From Paramuribaculum sp. (GTDB lineage Bacteria > Bacteroidota > Bacteroidia > Bacteroidales > Muribaculaceae), in the NCBI GenBank assembly GCA_009775605.1, contig VSPV01000120.1, positions 1 through 7,936 of the forward strand: a DNA stretch of 7,936 nt. The letters run 5' to 3'. The notes below the pieces were generated by a model that did no database searches, was not told the DNA's origin, and saw only the letters and a list, made by a program, of their open reading frames with translations. Position numbers and translations under genes: made by a program. Positions 1-6,045 of this stretch are shown piece after piece. The stretch's first letter is position 1. Every line of letters begins with the position of its first letter.

Positions 1-29
1 GTCATTTTTGTTTCCCAAAGTGAGATGGA

Positions 30-53
30 TTTGAGATTTATTTTGTAACTTTG
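30..53 (+). promoter_or_regulatory. possible Bacteroidetes promoter for the first integrase
   Basis: TAACTTTG at 46-53 fits the Bacteroidetes -7 consensus TAnnTTTG exactly. The nearest TTTG (30-33) is only 12 bp upstream instead of the usual 19-21, so the -33 half is poor. Use of this box would give a leader of roughly 90 nt before the ATG at 149. The leader also holds an 11-bp near-palindrome, AACACCGTGTT (65-75), and two GGAAA motifs 10 bp apart (83-87, 93-97), which could be recombinase or regulator sites. No Shine-Dalgarno sequence is seen, as is common in this phylum. Confidence 0.4.
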
Positions 54-148
54 CCGTACTGACAAACACCGTGTTAAGAATAGGAAAACATCGGAAACGT
101 GTCACGAATTTATATTGAATTTTTCTAATACACAAACCTCTCTCCAAT

Positions 149-1273
149 ATGGGAAGAAACAGGAAACAAATAGCCGGGAATGTGCCGATTAACCTGCGGT
201 TCCAGAAACGGGCCGGAGACCGCAAGGCTATCCTTATCGACCATTTTTATGACGGGAAGCATCACTATGAGAACACGGGGCTGTTCCTCATAGCCGAGAC
301 AAACGAGAAAGCCCGAAGGGAGAACGCCCGCACCATGCGCAAGGCGAATGACCTCTTGCATCAGCGAATCGATGAATACTTTTCATCGAAATCCGCTCCT
401 GTTGTAGAAGAACCTCCAGTCACGATGTCGGAATGGTTCAATACTTTTGTAGCCGAGAAGAAACGGCAAGGCATCAGGACTGCCGACCGTCTTGTTAATT
501 ATACCCGTATCCTTACTGAATTTGACAGCACGACCATACTCAAGGATGTTGACAAGGCTTTCTGCCTACGGCTCATAACCTATCTGCGTGATAAATACCG
601 TACAAGAGCCGGGAAGAAACTCAGTCCTAAATCCATTTTCAATATAACCGGATATTTTCTAACCTCACTCAACATGGCGGTTCAGACAGGGAAAATTGCC
701 TCAAATCCGTGGTACAGGCTATCCCGGAATGACAAACCCAAGACCCCAAAGACCAAACGCGAGTATCTGACGATTGACGAGGTAAAGGCTCTTATAGGCA
801 CCCCGTGCGATAACGAGACCGTCAAACGAGCCTACCTGTTTTCATGTTTTTGCGGTCTTCGGTTGGGCGATGTCATCAGTCTCAAATGGGAAAACATCAC
901 CAATGACGGCGAGCGGTGGAAAATCGGAATCGTGGCAAGCAAGAACCAGCGTGTCCTCCACATACCGTTGAGCGCACAGGCGATGAAATGGATGCCGGAC
1001 AGGACAGGTGAATTTGTTTTCCCTACCCTTACACGCCAAGCTATTTTACGATATCTGAAGAACTGGGCGAAAGCCGCAGGGATAACCAAAGCCGTCACTT
1101 TCCACACCTCCCGTCATACCTTCGCAACGATGTTGCTTACGTTAGGAACAGACATTTATACGGTGTCGAAGATGCTCGGACATTCAAGCGTGAAACCGAC
1201 ACAGATTTACGCCAGGATTATCGACAAGGCAAAGGACAACGCCGTATGTCTCGCGGACGGCATCGAATGGTAG
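149..1273 (+). CDS. tyrosine recombinase (integrase), first of a tandem pair
   Basis: Site-specific tyrosine recombinase, expected to integrate and excise the surrounding element through a covalent 3'-phosphotyrosyl intermediate. Its 374 aa match the usual layout: an N-terminal arm-type DNA-binding segment (about 1-80), a SAM-like core-binding domain (about 90-190), and a C-terminal catalytic domain (about 200-374). The full catalytic set is visible: R238 (in CGLRLGD), K265 (beta-hairpin lysine), H319 and R322 (HTSRH), H345 (LGH) and nucleophile Y354 (QIYAR). The protein therefore appears intact. The ATG at 149 is preceded by an A/T-rich leader and puts the basic MGRNRK at the N-terminus, as in the neighbouring integrase (MARPRT). 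It lies 81 bp upstream of that second integrase and probably shares its transcript. The target site cannot be predicted from sequence alone. The family is certain; the division of labour between the two integrases is unknown. Confidence 0.96.
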   Translation: MGRNRKQIAGNVPINLRFQKRAGDRKAILIDHFYDGKHHYENTGLFLIAETNEKARRENARTMRKANDLLHQRIDEYFSSKSAPVVEEPPVTMSEWFNTFVAEKKRQGIRTADRLVNYTRILTEFDSTTILKDVDKAFCLRLITYLRDKYRTRAGKKLSPKSIFNITGYFLTSLNMAVQTGKIASNPWYRLSRNDKPKTPKTKREYLTIDEVKALIGTPCDNETVKRAYLFSCFCGLRLGDVISLKWENITNDGERWKIGIVASKNQRVLHIPLSAQAMKWMPDRTGEFVFPTLTRQAILRYLKNWAKAAGITKAVTFHTSRHTFATMLLTLGTDIYTVSKMLGHSSVKPTQIYARIIDKAKDNAVCLADGIEW

Positions 1274-1333
1274 CTGACGCAATGAATTTTTCAATCAGTC
1301 CGATAAAACGCCCATACAATTATTCAATTTTTA

Positions 1334-1344
1334 CCTTTTATAAA
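1334..1344 (+). repeat. 11-bp repeat downstream of int1 (copy 1 of 2)
   Basis: CCTTTTATAAA, containing the palindrome TTTATAAA, lies 61 bp after the first integrase stop and 10 bp before the second integrase start. An identical copy lies 13 bp after the second integrase stop. The pair may be a relic of tandem duplication or a regulatory/recombination site. A TAnnTTTG-like box (TACCTTTT, 1332-1339) overlaps it, but no TTTG lies at the right distance, so an independent int2 promoter is not supported. Confidence 0.35.
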
Positions 1345-1354
1345 CAACTCTCCA

Positions 1355-2497
1355 ATGGCAAGACCAAGAACTACTAAATTAAAAGAGCCGGTAAGGATGC
1401 GATTCAAGAAGCTCGCAAACGGCTCAAAGTCGATATACCTTGACATCTACGTTGACGGCAAACGCAGTTACGAATACCTGAAACTCTACATCCTTCCTGA
1501 ACTGAACGCCAATATCAAGGAGCAGAACCGCACCACAATGGCGGCAGCCGAGAAGATAAAGTCACAGCGTATAATCCAGCTTACCGAAGACAGGGCTTCG
1601 TTGCGCCACGTTTCCAAACGTGCCGGCATCCTCGTTTCCGACTGGCTCGACACCTATAAGGAAGACAGAGAGAAGAACGGCGCACGGGGCATGAAGATTG
1701 TCAGGAAGCTCAAACGAATACTTGAAATGTATCGCAAAGGAGCGAGGATGAAGGATGTGAACAAGGAGTTTCTTCTTGGCTTCATTAATTATTTACGCAA
1801 TGATTACCGCTCACCTCAAAGGAAGGCGATAGCCGCTTATACCCAGCGAGGATATTTTGGCATCTTCAATTCCGCACTCAACGCCGCTGTGCAGGCTGAT
1901 GTGATTCCCGACAATCCGGTGAATCGTCTTACTCCGCAGGAACGTATCAAAGCACCCGAAAGCAAGAGGGAATACTTGTCAATCGACGAAATCAGGACTC
2001 TTATAGCCACTGAGTGCTCGCATGAGATTGTCAAGCGCGCCTTCATGTTCTCATGCTACTGCGGTCTGCGCTTGAGCGATGTTTATGCGCTCAAATGGAA
2101 AGACCTTGTGCGCGACGGTGACATCTGGCGAGTCGGAATCGTCATGAAGAAGACCGCGACACCGAACTATCTCCCACTTTCAAAACAGGCGACGGCATGG
2201 ATGCCGGAGCGTGGCGATGCCGCCGACAGCGACAATGTTTTTGCACGGCTGCCGAAAGGACAGTATCTGAACGACCTTATAAAAGCATGGGCGAAGGAAG
2301 CCGGACTGTCAAAGCATGTCACGTTCCATACATCAAGGCATACCTTCGCCACCATGCTGCTGACACTCGGCGCAGACCTTTATACAGTATCGAAGCTGCT
2401 TGGTCACGCCAATGTGAAGACGACTCAGATCTACGGAAAAATTGTTGACCAGAAGAAAGATGATGCCGTGAGCCGGATTGACAAGGCTTTTGAATAG
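1355..2497 (+). CDS. tyrosine recombinase (integrase), second of a tandem pair
   Basis: Second complete tyrosine recombinase, 380 aa, collinear with its upstream neighbour and clearly a paralogue: both share KREYL, FSC.CGLRL, the identical block HTSRHTFATMLLTLG and the TVSK.LGH motif. Catalytic residues are all present: R239, K265 or K266, H325, R328, H351 and nucleophile Y360 (QIYGK). The N-terminal 80 residues and the core-binding region (about 90-190) differ much more from the first integrase, as expected if DNA specificity has diverged. Synonymous positions are heavily changed even where protein blocks are identical, so the duplication is old or the two genes came separately. The ATG at 1355 follows CAACTCTCCA, which resembles the leader of the first integrase (CTCTCCAAT). 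A good intrinsic terminator 70 bp after the stop closes this transcription unit. Whether both enzymes are needed for recombination cannot be read from sequence. Confidence 0.96.
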   Translation: MARPRTTKLKEPVRMRFKKLANGSKSIYLDIYVDGKRSYEYLKLYILPELNANIKEQNRTTMAAAEKIKSQRIIQLTEDRASLRHVSKRAGILVSDWLDTYKEDREKNGARGMKIVRKLKRILEMYRKGARMKDVNKEFLLGFINYLRNDYRSPQRKAIAAYTQRGYFGIFNSALNAAVQADVIPDNPVNRLTPQERIKAPESKREYLSIDEIRTLIATECSHEIVKRAFMFSCYCGLRLSDVYALKWKDLVRDGDIWRVGIVMKKTATPNYLPLSKQATAWMPERGDAADSDNVFARLPKGQYLNDLIKAWAKEAGLSKHVTFHTSRHTFATMLLTLGADLYTVSKLLGHANVKTTQIYGKIVDQKKDDAVSRIDKAFE

Positions 2498-2509
2498 CAC
2501 CACCTATCT

Positions 2510-2520
2510 CCTTTTATAAA
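2510..2520 (+). repeat. 11-bp repeat downstream of int2 (copy 2 of 2)
   Basis: CCTTTTATAAA, identical to 1334-1344. It lies 13 bp after the int2 stop, so each integrase gene is followed by one copy and int2 is bracketed by the pair. Confidence 0.35.
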
Positions 2521-2565
2521 GTTCCGTTCCCTGTTTGCGGAAATGCCGACATAAATTAAATTTTT

Positions 2566-2596
2566 TCCCTGTGCCTTGTCCGGCATGGGGATTTTT
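2566..2596 (+). terminator. intrinsic terminator of the integrase pair
   Basis: A 10-bp stem (2566-2575 with 2582-2591, two G-U pairs, otherwise Watson-Crick), a 6-nt loop TTGTCC, then TTTTT at 2592-2596. This is a standard rho-independent layout on the + strand. It separates the integrase unit from the regulatory and mobilization genes. Confidence 0.75.
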
Positions 2597-2642
2597 CTTG
2601 CCCTGCTATTCACAATTTAAACTGCTGTAACGGTGTGAACGA

Positions 2643-2675
2643 GTGCCGAAAATCGGTGCCGATTTTGCGATTTTC
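2643..2675. repeat. palindrome and direct-repeat cluster, candidate operator or excisionase site
   Basis: AAAATCGG (2649-2656) and CCGATTTT (2659-2666) form a perfect 8-bp inverted repeat around TG. CGATTTT is then repeated at once (2660-2666, 2668-2674), so GAAAATCG can also pair with CGATTTTC (2668-2675). GTGCCGA occurs twice in direct orientation (2643-2649, 2656-2662), 13 bp apart. The cluster lies between the integrase terminator and the promoter of the small HTH gene, about 43 bp upstream of the TTTG box. That suits an operator or excisionase-binding site. The role is inferred. Apart from this cluster, the terminator and the promoter, the 304-bp gap 2498-2801 shows no gene. Confidence 0.5.
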
Positions 2676-2717
2676 ATAGATAAGCTTAAAAGGCAGTCGC
2701 TTATACAGCCATCTTCG

Positions 2718-2747
2718 TTTGATTTCCATTCCTGTATTATAGCTTTG
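2718..2747 (+). promoter_or_regulatory. Bacteroidetes-type promoter of the HTH gene
   Basis: TTTG (2718-2721), 18 bp, then TAGCTTTG (2740-2747), a perfect TAnnTTTG. The spacing is one base short of the usual 19-21, still a good match to the Bacteroides sigma-70-type consensus. Transcription would start near 2754, leaving a leader of about 48 nt before the ATG at 2802. This is the clearest promoter in the window and probably drives at least the two genes 2802-3536. Confidence 0.75.
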
Positions 2748-2801
2748 CAGTCCGAACAAGAAAACTAATTGAAAATAATAACATAACCAACAGCAATTTC
2801 A

Positions 2802-3041
2802 ATGGCAAAACCAAGTATGTTGACGCCGACCGAGGCGGCTGAATATCTCGGAATCAAGCTCAGCTATCTCTACAAGCTGATGATGCGCCGTGTCATCCCG
2901 TACTACAAGCCGGGAGGCAAGCTCTGTTACTTCGACCCCGAAGACCTCGACAAGTGGCAGCGCAGTGTCCGCGTCGCAACGGACGGGGAAATCGAAAGTC
3001 AGGCACAGGCCTACATCCTTAAAAACAGTATCAGACCATAA
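2802..3041 (+). CDS. small helix-turn-helix protein, excisionase/MerR-like fold
   Basis: A 79-aa DNA-binding protein. Residues 7-30 (LTPTEAAEYLGIKLSYLYKL) form a helix-turn-helix of the excisionase/MerR-like type, followed by a wing (about 33-46, IPYYKPGGKLCYF) and the typical FDPEDLDKW segment that ends this domain. Residues 55-79 are a short uncharacterised tail. Proteins of this class encoded beside tyrosine integrases usually act as recombination directionality factors (Xis) or as small regulators of excision genes. The position directly after the integrase unit, with its own promoter and a palindrome cluster upstream, fits either role. The ATG at 2802 sits after an A-rich leader and fits the promoter distance. 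The next gene starts 18 bp after its stop, so the two are likely co-transcribed. The fold is clear; the choice between excisionase and transcription factor is inference. Confidence 0.85.
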   Translation: MAKPSMLTPTEAAEYLGIKLSYLYKLMMRRVIPYYKPGGKLCYFDPEDLDKWQRSVRVATDGEIESQAQAYILKNSIRP

Positions 3042-3059
3042 CCAAATTTCTTATAAATC

Positions 3060-3536
3060 ATGACAGAAACAACCAAACCTACTATTCAGAATGTGGAACA
3101 GACCATCGAAGCGATGGATGCTCCGGCACTTCACCGTAAGGAGAGAAAGAGCAAAACGATTGAAGAATCGCAGATAATTCAGATAGAACGCAAATTGTTA
3201 TCCTCGCTGGGCATACATGAAGCGGACGCGCTTGCGGCTTGTATCGCCATCGGCGCGGGCAATCAGGAAGCGTCGGCGGTGAAGAGTTCCGACCGTCACC
3301 GTCTCAATCTCTATCTCAACGCCGGAACGAACAGGAAGGAGATGTCCGTGCAGGAACTTTCGGAACACCGTCAGGCGCGAGCCCATCAGCTTGTCAAATC
3401 TGCTATCCGCTATCTCGACAAGGAGGAGATGACGGCGGCAATGTTCACCGTCAGTGAAATCGCACGATGCAGGACCGACATTGACGAGGGCGTGAGGATG
3501 ATACAGTTCTACAACTCATCAATGTCAGGGAAGTAA
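3060..3536 (+). CDS. hypothetical helical protein of the element
   Basis: I do not recognise this 158-aa protein. It has no signal peptide, membrane segment or cysteine cluster. The N-terminal 45 residues are polar and charged and look disordered up to the basic stretch HRKERKSK. The rest looks mostly alpha-helical, with heptad-like leucines and many Arg/Lys/Glu (for example SVQELSEHRQARAHQLVKSAIRYLDKEE, about 97-124, split by no proline). A soluble, possibly nucleic-acid-binding or oligomerising accessory protein is plausible. It begins 18 bp after the HTH gene, so it is probably the second gene of that operon. Its place between the HTH regulator and the mobilization genes suggests a role in excision control or relaxosome function, but nothing in the sequence shows which. 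Codon use looks like that of its neighbours and the frame is open, so it is a real gene. Confidence 0.8.
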   Translation: MTETTKPTIQNVEQTIEAMDAPALHRKERKSKTIEESQIIQIERKLLSSLGIHEADALAACIAIGAGNQEASAVKSSDRHRLNLYLNAGTNRKEMSVQELSEHRQARAHQLVKSAIRYLDKEEMTAAMFTVSEIARCRTDIDEGVRMIQFYNSSMSGK

Positions 3537-3589
3537 CAGTTTGAACCGTGAACCGGAGTGTTGCGCGGATGGCGAAAACATACAAGGAA

Positions 3590-3608
3590 TAATTTCAGAT
3601 TAATTTCA
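3590..3608. repeat. two TAATTTCA boxes 11 bp apart
   Basis: TAATTTCA occurs at 3590-3597 and 3601-3608, one helical turn apart. The second half overlaps a short hairpin CAGAT/ATCTG (3596-3600, 3608-3612). It lies in the 134-bp gap before the winged-helix gene and could be an operator for it. The evidence is only two copies. Confidence 0.25.
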
Positions 3609-3670
3609 TCTGGTATATCATCTTCTATCCGCCAACATTCTGGTCGCACTTACGATGCAAACAAGGACAC

Positions 3671-4108
3671 ATGAACGAACAATCCAAGGAAACATACAAA
3701 TTTCAAATACCGTCGCGCTTTGAAATCATTACTCTCAGAATGACTGTCGAGGCGATGAATCTGCTTAGCGGCACCACCGAGAACAAACGCGGCGACAAGG
3801 TAAGCAACACAGTCCTCTTTTATGACCTGCTGTCAAGAATGGCTGTAAATGCGAAAGTGTCAAACGACTTCCGCCGCCCTCTAGCATTGCGACCTGGACA
3901 GGCGCAGTATTCGGAGCTTCGCCTCGCGGAGCAATGGCAGATGAACCGGACCCGATTGCGCAATCTCCTTGACAGGATGGAACAGGCCGGGCTTATCTAC
4001 ACGAACCGTTCACTTGTAGGGTCGGTGATGACATTCCCCTCCGTACTGGGCTGGAGCCGCCCTGACAAGCCTTATATCCGCAACCCCGCCTTTTTCAATG
4101 CGGACTGA
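3671..4108 (+). CDS. winged-helix-like DNA-binding protein
   Basis: A 145-aa soluble protein with no family I can name. Residues about 79-108 (beginning QYSELRLAEQWQMNRTRLRN) read as a helix-turn-helix with the spacing of winged-helix proteins: a first helix with LAEQW, a turn at MNR, a recognition helix RLRNLLDRMEQ, then AGLIY leading into a two-stranded wing (about 108-127). The N-terminal 60 residues may be a separate alpha/beta or dimerisation part. In compact mobilizable elements, proteins of this kind in this position can be regulators of mob or excision genes, or replication-initiator-like factors. Nothing here distinguishes these. The ATG at 3671 follows AAGGACAC, a weak purine-rich stretch. 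It is separated by 134 bp from the gene before and 249 bp from the mob pair, so it may be transcribed alone. The large structured region that follows could be its target. Confidence 0.75.
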   Translation: MNEQSKETYKFQIPSRFEIITLRMTVEAMNLLSGTTENKRGDKVSNTVLFYDLLSRMAVNAKVSNDFRRPLALRPGQAQYSELRLAEQWQMNRTRLRNLLDRMEQAGLIYTNRSLVGSVMTFPSVLGWSRPDKPYIRNPAFFNAD

Positions 4109-4138
4109 GCTTCCGGCAGCCGATACGGTGAATCTTCC

Positions 4139-4260
4139 GGGTTGCGGGTTGCCCCATAGTTAACCCACGGTTAGCCGTATGTCTTAAGCCGCAGGAAAGC
4201 AGGAAACAGGGATTTCGTTGCAAGATATGCCGCTGTATTACATTCCCTGTCGGTCTTTCC
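4139..4260. repeat. nested repeats upstream of the mob genes, part of the oriT candidate region
   Basis: The region holds a perfect tandem 7-mer GGGTTGC (4139-4145, 4146-4152); a hairpin TAACC-CAC-GGTTA (4161-4173), extendable by a G-C and a wobble pair; a perfect tandem 8-mer GCAGGAAA (4191-4198, 4199-4206); and nested inverted repeats GGAAAG/CTTTCC (4194-4199 with 4255-4260) enclosing ACAGGGA/TCCCTGT (4206-4212 with 4244-4250). GTTGC recurs at 4141, 4148, 4217 and 4277. Such repeat density in a non-coding stretch directly before relaxase genes suggests binding sites for relaxosome proteins. The function is inferred. Confidence 0.5.
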
Positions 4261-4275
4261 ACACACGGCTTTTTG

Positions 4276-4317
4276 CGTTGCCACTTCTGGCAACGGGACG
4301 CCGCTCGCAGGCTCGCA
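4276..4317. other. candidate origin of transfer (oriT) hairpin
   Basis: CGTTGCCA (4276-4283), loop CTTC, TGGCAACG (4288-4295) is a perfect 8-bp inverted repeat. It is followed by GGGACGCC and two direct copies of GCTCGCA (4303-4309, 4311-4317). It lies 63 bp upstream of the MobC-like start. Relaxases of this broad type usually bind one arm of such a repeat and nick a few bases beyond it, so the nic site would be expected around 4296-4317. I see no exact match to a characterised nic sequence. No T-run follows the hairpin, which argues against a terminator. Confidence 0.55.
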
Positions 4318-4357
4318 CCGGTTTCATTTATAACAATTTAAACTTTTACACACATTC

Positions 4358-4780
4358 ATGAGCAATAATAACGAGAATCATAGAGAAAGACGCACTTCAT
4401 CCCTTTCTTTCCGCGTCAGCAAGTCGCAGAGGGAAAAGATAGAGAAACTTGCCGGACAGTGCGGTATGAACCGGAGCGAGTACCTGCTTTCACGGGCGTG
4501 CGGATATGAGCCGAAATCACGCCTGACACCGGCACAGACGGCTGTCCGTGACGAGCTTATAATCGCCCGAAGCGACTATGCCAAATATACCTCGATGCTG
4601 TACGCCATGCCGCAGGACGAGCGCATGGCGATGTTCCGTAACCAGCCGTGGATGACCGAGGCGTTGGTACGCCTCCGCAGGACTGCGGAACTCATCACCG
4701 ATATAATCAACAGATATTTCTCCCCGAACCGCATACCGGGAACATCATCTGAAACAGACAAGGAACAGGAACGGTCATGA
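4358..4780 (+). CDS. MobC-like relaxosome accessory protein, ribbon-helix-helix
   Basis: A 140-aa protein with an N-terminal ribbon-helix-helix: a basic strand around 13-20 (TSSLSFRV), helix A about 22-33 (KSQREKIEKLAG), a turn at CGMN, and helix B about 38-48 (NRSEYLLSRAC). The remaining helical region (60-120) ends in an L/I-rich helix, ELITDIINRYF, typical of MobC-type mobilization proteins, and the last 20 residues are a polar tail. Such proteins bind oriT beside the nick site, help melt it and load the relaxase in the relaxosome. The gene follows the oriT candidate directly, and its TGA stop overlaps the relaxase ATG (ATGA), implying translational coupling and a two-gene mob operon. No clear TAnnTTTG promoter lies in 4318-4357. 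The assignment rests on fold, size and position. Confidence 0.87.
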   Translation: MSNNNENHRERRTSSLSFRVSKSQREKIEKLAGQCGMNRSEYLLSRACGYEPKSRLTPAQTAVRDELIIARSDYAKYTSMLYAMPQDERMAMFRNQPWMTEALVRLRRTAELITDIINRYFSPNRIPGTSSETDKEQERS

Positions 4781-6009
4781 TAGGAAAAGCGGCATCAATA
4801 AGTCACGGCATCAATGACATCAGGTATATTACCGGCGAGTCGAGGCACAAGGAACACCCTGAACTTATATATCATGTCAAGGATTATCTGCTCCCTTTTG
4901 ACCTTGATGCACAGGGCATCTGGGATCTGATGAAAGCCGGTGCACCGATGAAGAAGAATGTTATCCGTATGGAAATCAGTCCGGCAAGGGAACATACAGA
5001 AAACTTCACAATGCAGGACTGGCAGAAACTGTGGGATGACTTCGTAAGGGAGTTCGACAGGATAGAATTGACGGATGAAAACGGCAAGATTTATTCGCAT
5101 AAAACCAACATTGCGAACAGCATCTGCACTGTCTGGCTTCATTATGAGTCCGACAGCGGCATACCGCATCTTCACGCCGCCGTGTGCCGGAAAGACCGCT
5201 ACGGCATGACCAACAACGACCACAACATACACATCCGCGCTCAAGAAGCGGCTCAGAACGTGGCGATTCAGCGAGGATGGATAACAGCCGCCGAAATCCA
5301 CAGGATGAACGCCGATAAGGTTGCCGACGACCTTATGGATATTCTGCGTGCGATGCCGTTATGGTCATGGGAAGATTATGCCGCACGGATCCGGGCAAAG
5401 GGTTACTCCATTATGATACGCCCCGGCAAGAAAGGCCCTTACGGTTATTCTATCGGAATGGGTAAAGCCAGATTCAAGGCATCCGAACTTGGCACAGGCC
5501 GCAAGCTGACAGCATCGAGGATAGAAGACACATGGAAAAGACTTCACAGTCAGTCCGAAGAAAAGGTGAATCAGCCCGTCAAGAAAGTCGGAACAAAGCC
5601 GGTTGCGCCTGTTATATCAAAGCCTGTTGTATCAAAGCCTGTTGTATCTCCTAACAAACAAGTCCCGGATTATACCTCTTTGCAAGAAGGGACATCGAGA
5701 TACGAGCTTACACATGGAGGCAAAACTTCTCAATTCTACATTCCCAACGATGTCATGCAGGTCTTCGACGATGAGTTTGACTACCGTGAGATTGTAAACT
5801 GGCAGGAGCTTACCGACATGGCAGTTGCCCTGTTTGTTGGTCTCACAGCCCTCGACACCGTTTCAACCGGTAGCGGCGGAGGCGGTTCGTCCAACGATGA
5901 CAACTGGCGTGACCGCAAGGACGAGGAAGAAATTGAACGTGCCCGCAGATGCGCCCGCGCAGCCGCCGCCCGTCTCGGCAAAACTCCGAAATCAGGCCGC
6001 AGAAGATAA
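4777..6009 (+). CDS. relaxase / mobilization nuclease
   Basis: DNA relaxase that would nick one strand at oriT, stay bound to the 5' end through a tyrosine and lead the strand through a helper's secretion channel. The N-terminal 250 residues carry the relaxase domain. Y17 (DIRYITG) is a candidate nucleophile, as Y32 is less likely. The metal-binding histidines appear as H122 and H131/H133 (HYESDSGIPHLH), the H-x8-H-x-H spacing of MOBP-like relaxases, with H149/H152 nearby. Residues 255-300 form a low-complexity linker with SKPVVSKPVVS, encoded by a 15-bp tandem repeat at 5611-5640. Next come a hydrophobic helix (346-358), a Gly/Ser tract (363-372) and a basic C-terminus (384-410). It starts inside the MobC-like stop codon. 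At 410 aa it lacks room for a helicase or primase domain, as expected of a mobilizable, not self-transmissible, element. The exact MOB subclass is uncertain. Confidence 0.9.
   Translation: MIGKAASISHGINDIRYITGESRHKEHPELIYHVKDYLLPFDLDAQGIWDLMKAGAPMKKNVIRMEISPAREHTENFTMQDWQKLWDDFVREFDRIELTDENGKIYSHKTNIANSICTVWLHYESDSGIPHLHAAVCRKDRYGMTNNDHNIHIRAQEAAQNVAIQRGWITAAEIHRMNADKVADDLMDILRAMPLWSWEDYAARIRAKGYSIMIRPGKKGPYGYSIGMGKARFKASELGTGRKLTASRIEDTWKRLHSQSEEKVNQPVKKVGTKPVAPVISKPVVSKPVVSPNKQVPDYTSLQEGTSRYELTHGGKTSQFYIPNDVMQVFDDEFDYREIVNWQELTDMAVALFVGLTALDTVSTGSGGGGSSNDDNWRDRKDEEEIERARRCARAAAARLGKTPKSGRRR
5611..5640 (+). repeat. 15-bp tandem repeat in the relaxase linker
   Basis: Two 15-bp units (5611-5625 and 5626-5640) differing at one base, followed by an 8-bp partial third unit. 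Each encodes VVSKP-like residues. The repeat is in frame, so copy-number change would only lengthen or shorten the linker between the relaxase domain and its C-terminal part. Confidence 0.7.
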
Positions 6010-6045
6010 AAAATCAGCCCTAATTTTAACTCCTCAAAATGGAAG

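Noticed and set aside
4276..4295. CGTTGCCA hairpin as a terminator of the winged-helix gene
   Set aside because: It is 168 bp past that stop, is followed by GC-rich sequence without a T-run, and sits directly before the mob operon, so an oriT role fits better.
2612..4344. 12-bp exact repeat ACAATTTAAACT at 2612-2623 and 4333-4344
   Set aside because: About two random 12-bp matches are expected in a window of this size, and the sequence is AT-rich. Both copies are intergenic, but that alone does not make a case.
4570..4577. CAAATATA, a reverse-strand TAnnTTTG box inside the MobC-like gene
   Set aside because: No TTTG counterpart at the right distance and no reverse-strand gene that it could serve.
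4795..5301. 168-codon reverse-strand reading frame inside the relaxase gene
   Set aside because: It lies wholly opposite a well-supported relaxase, has no recognisable motif and no promoter, so it is a shadow frame.
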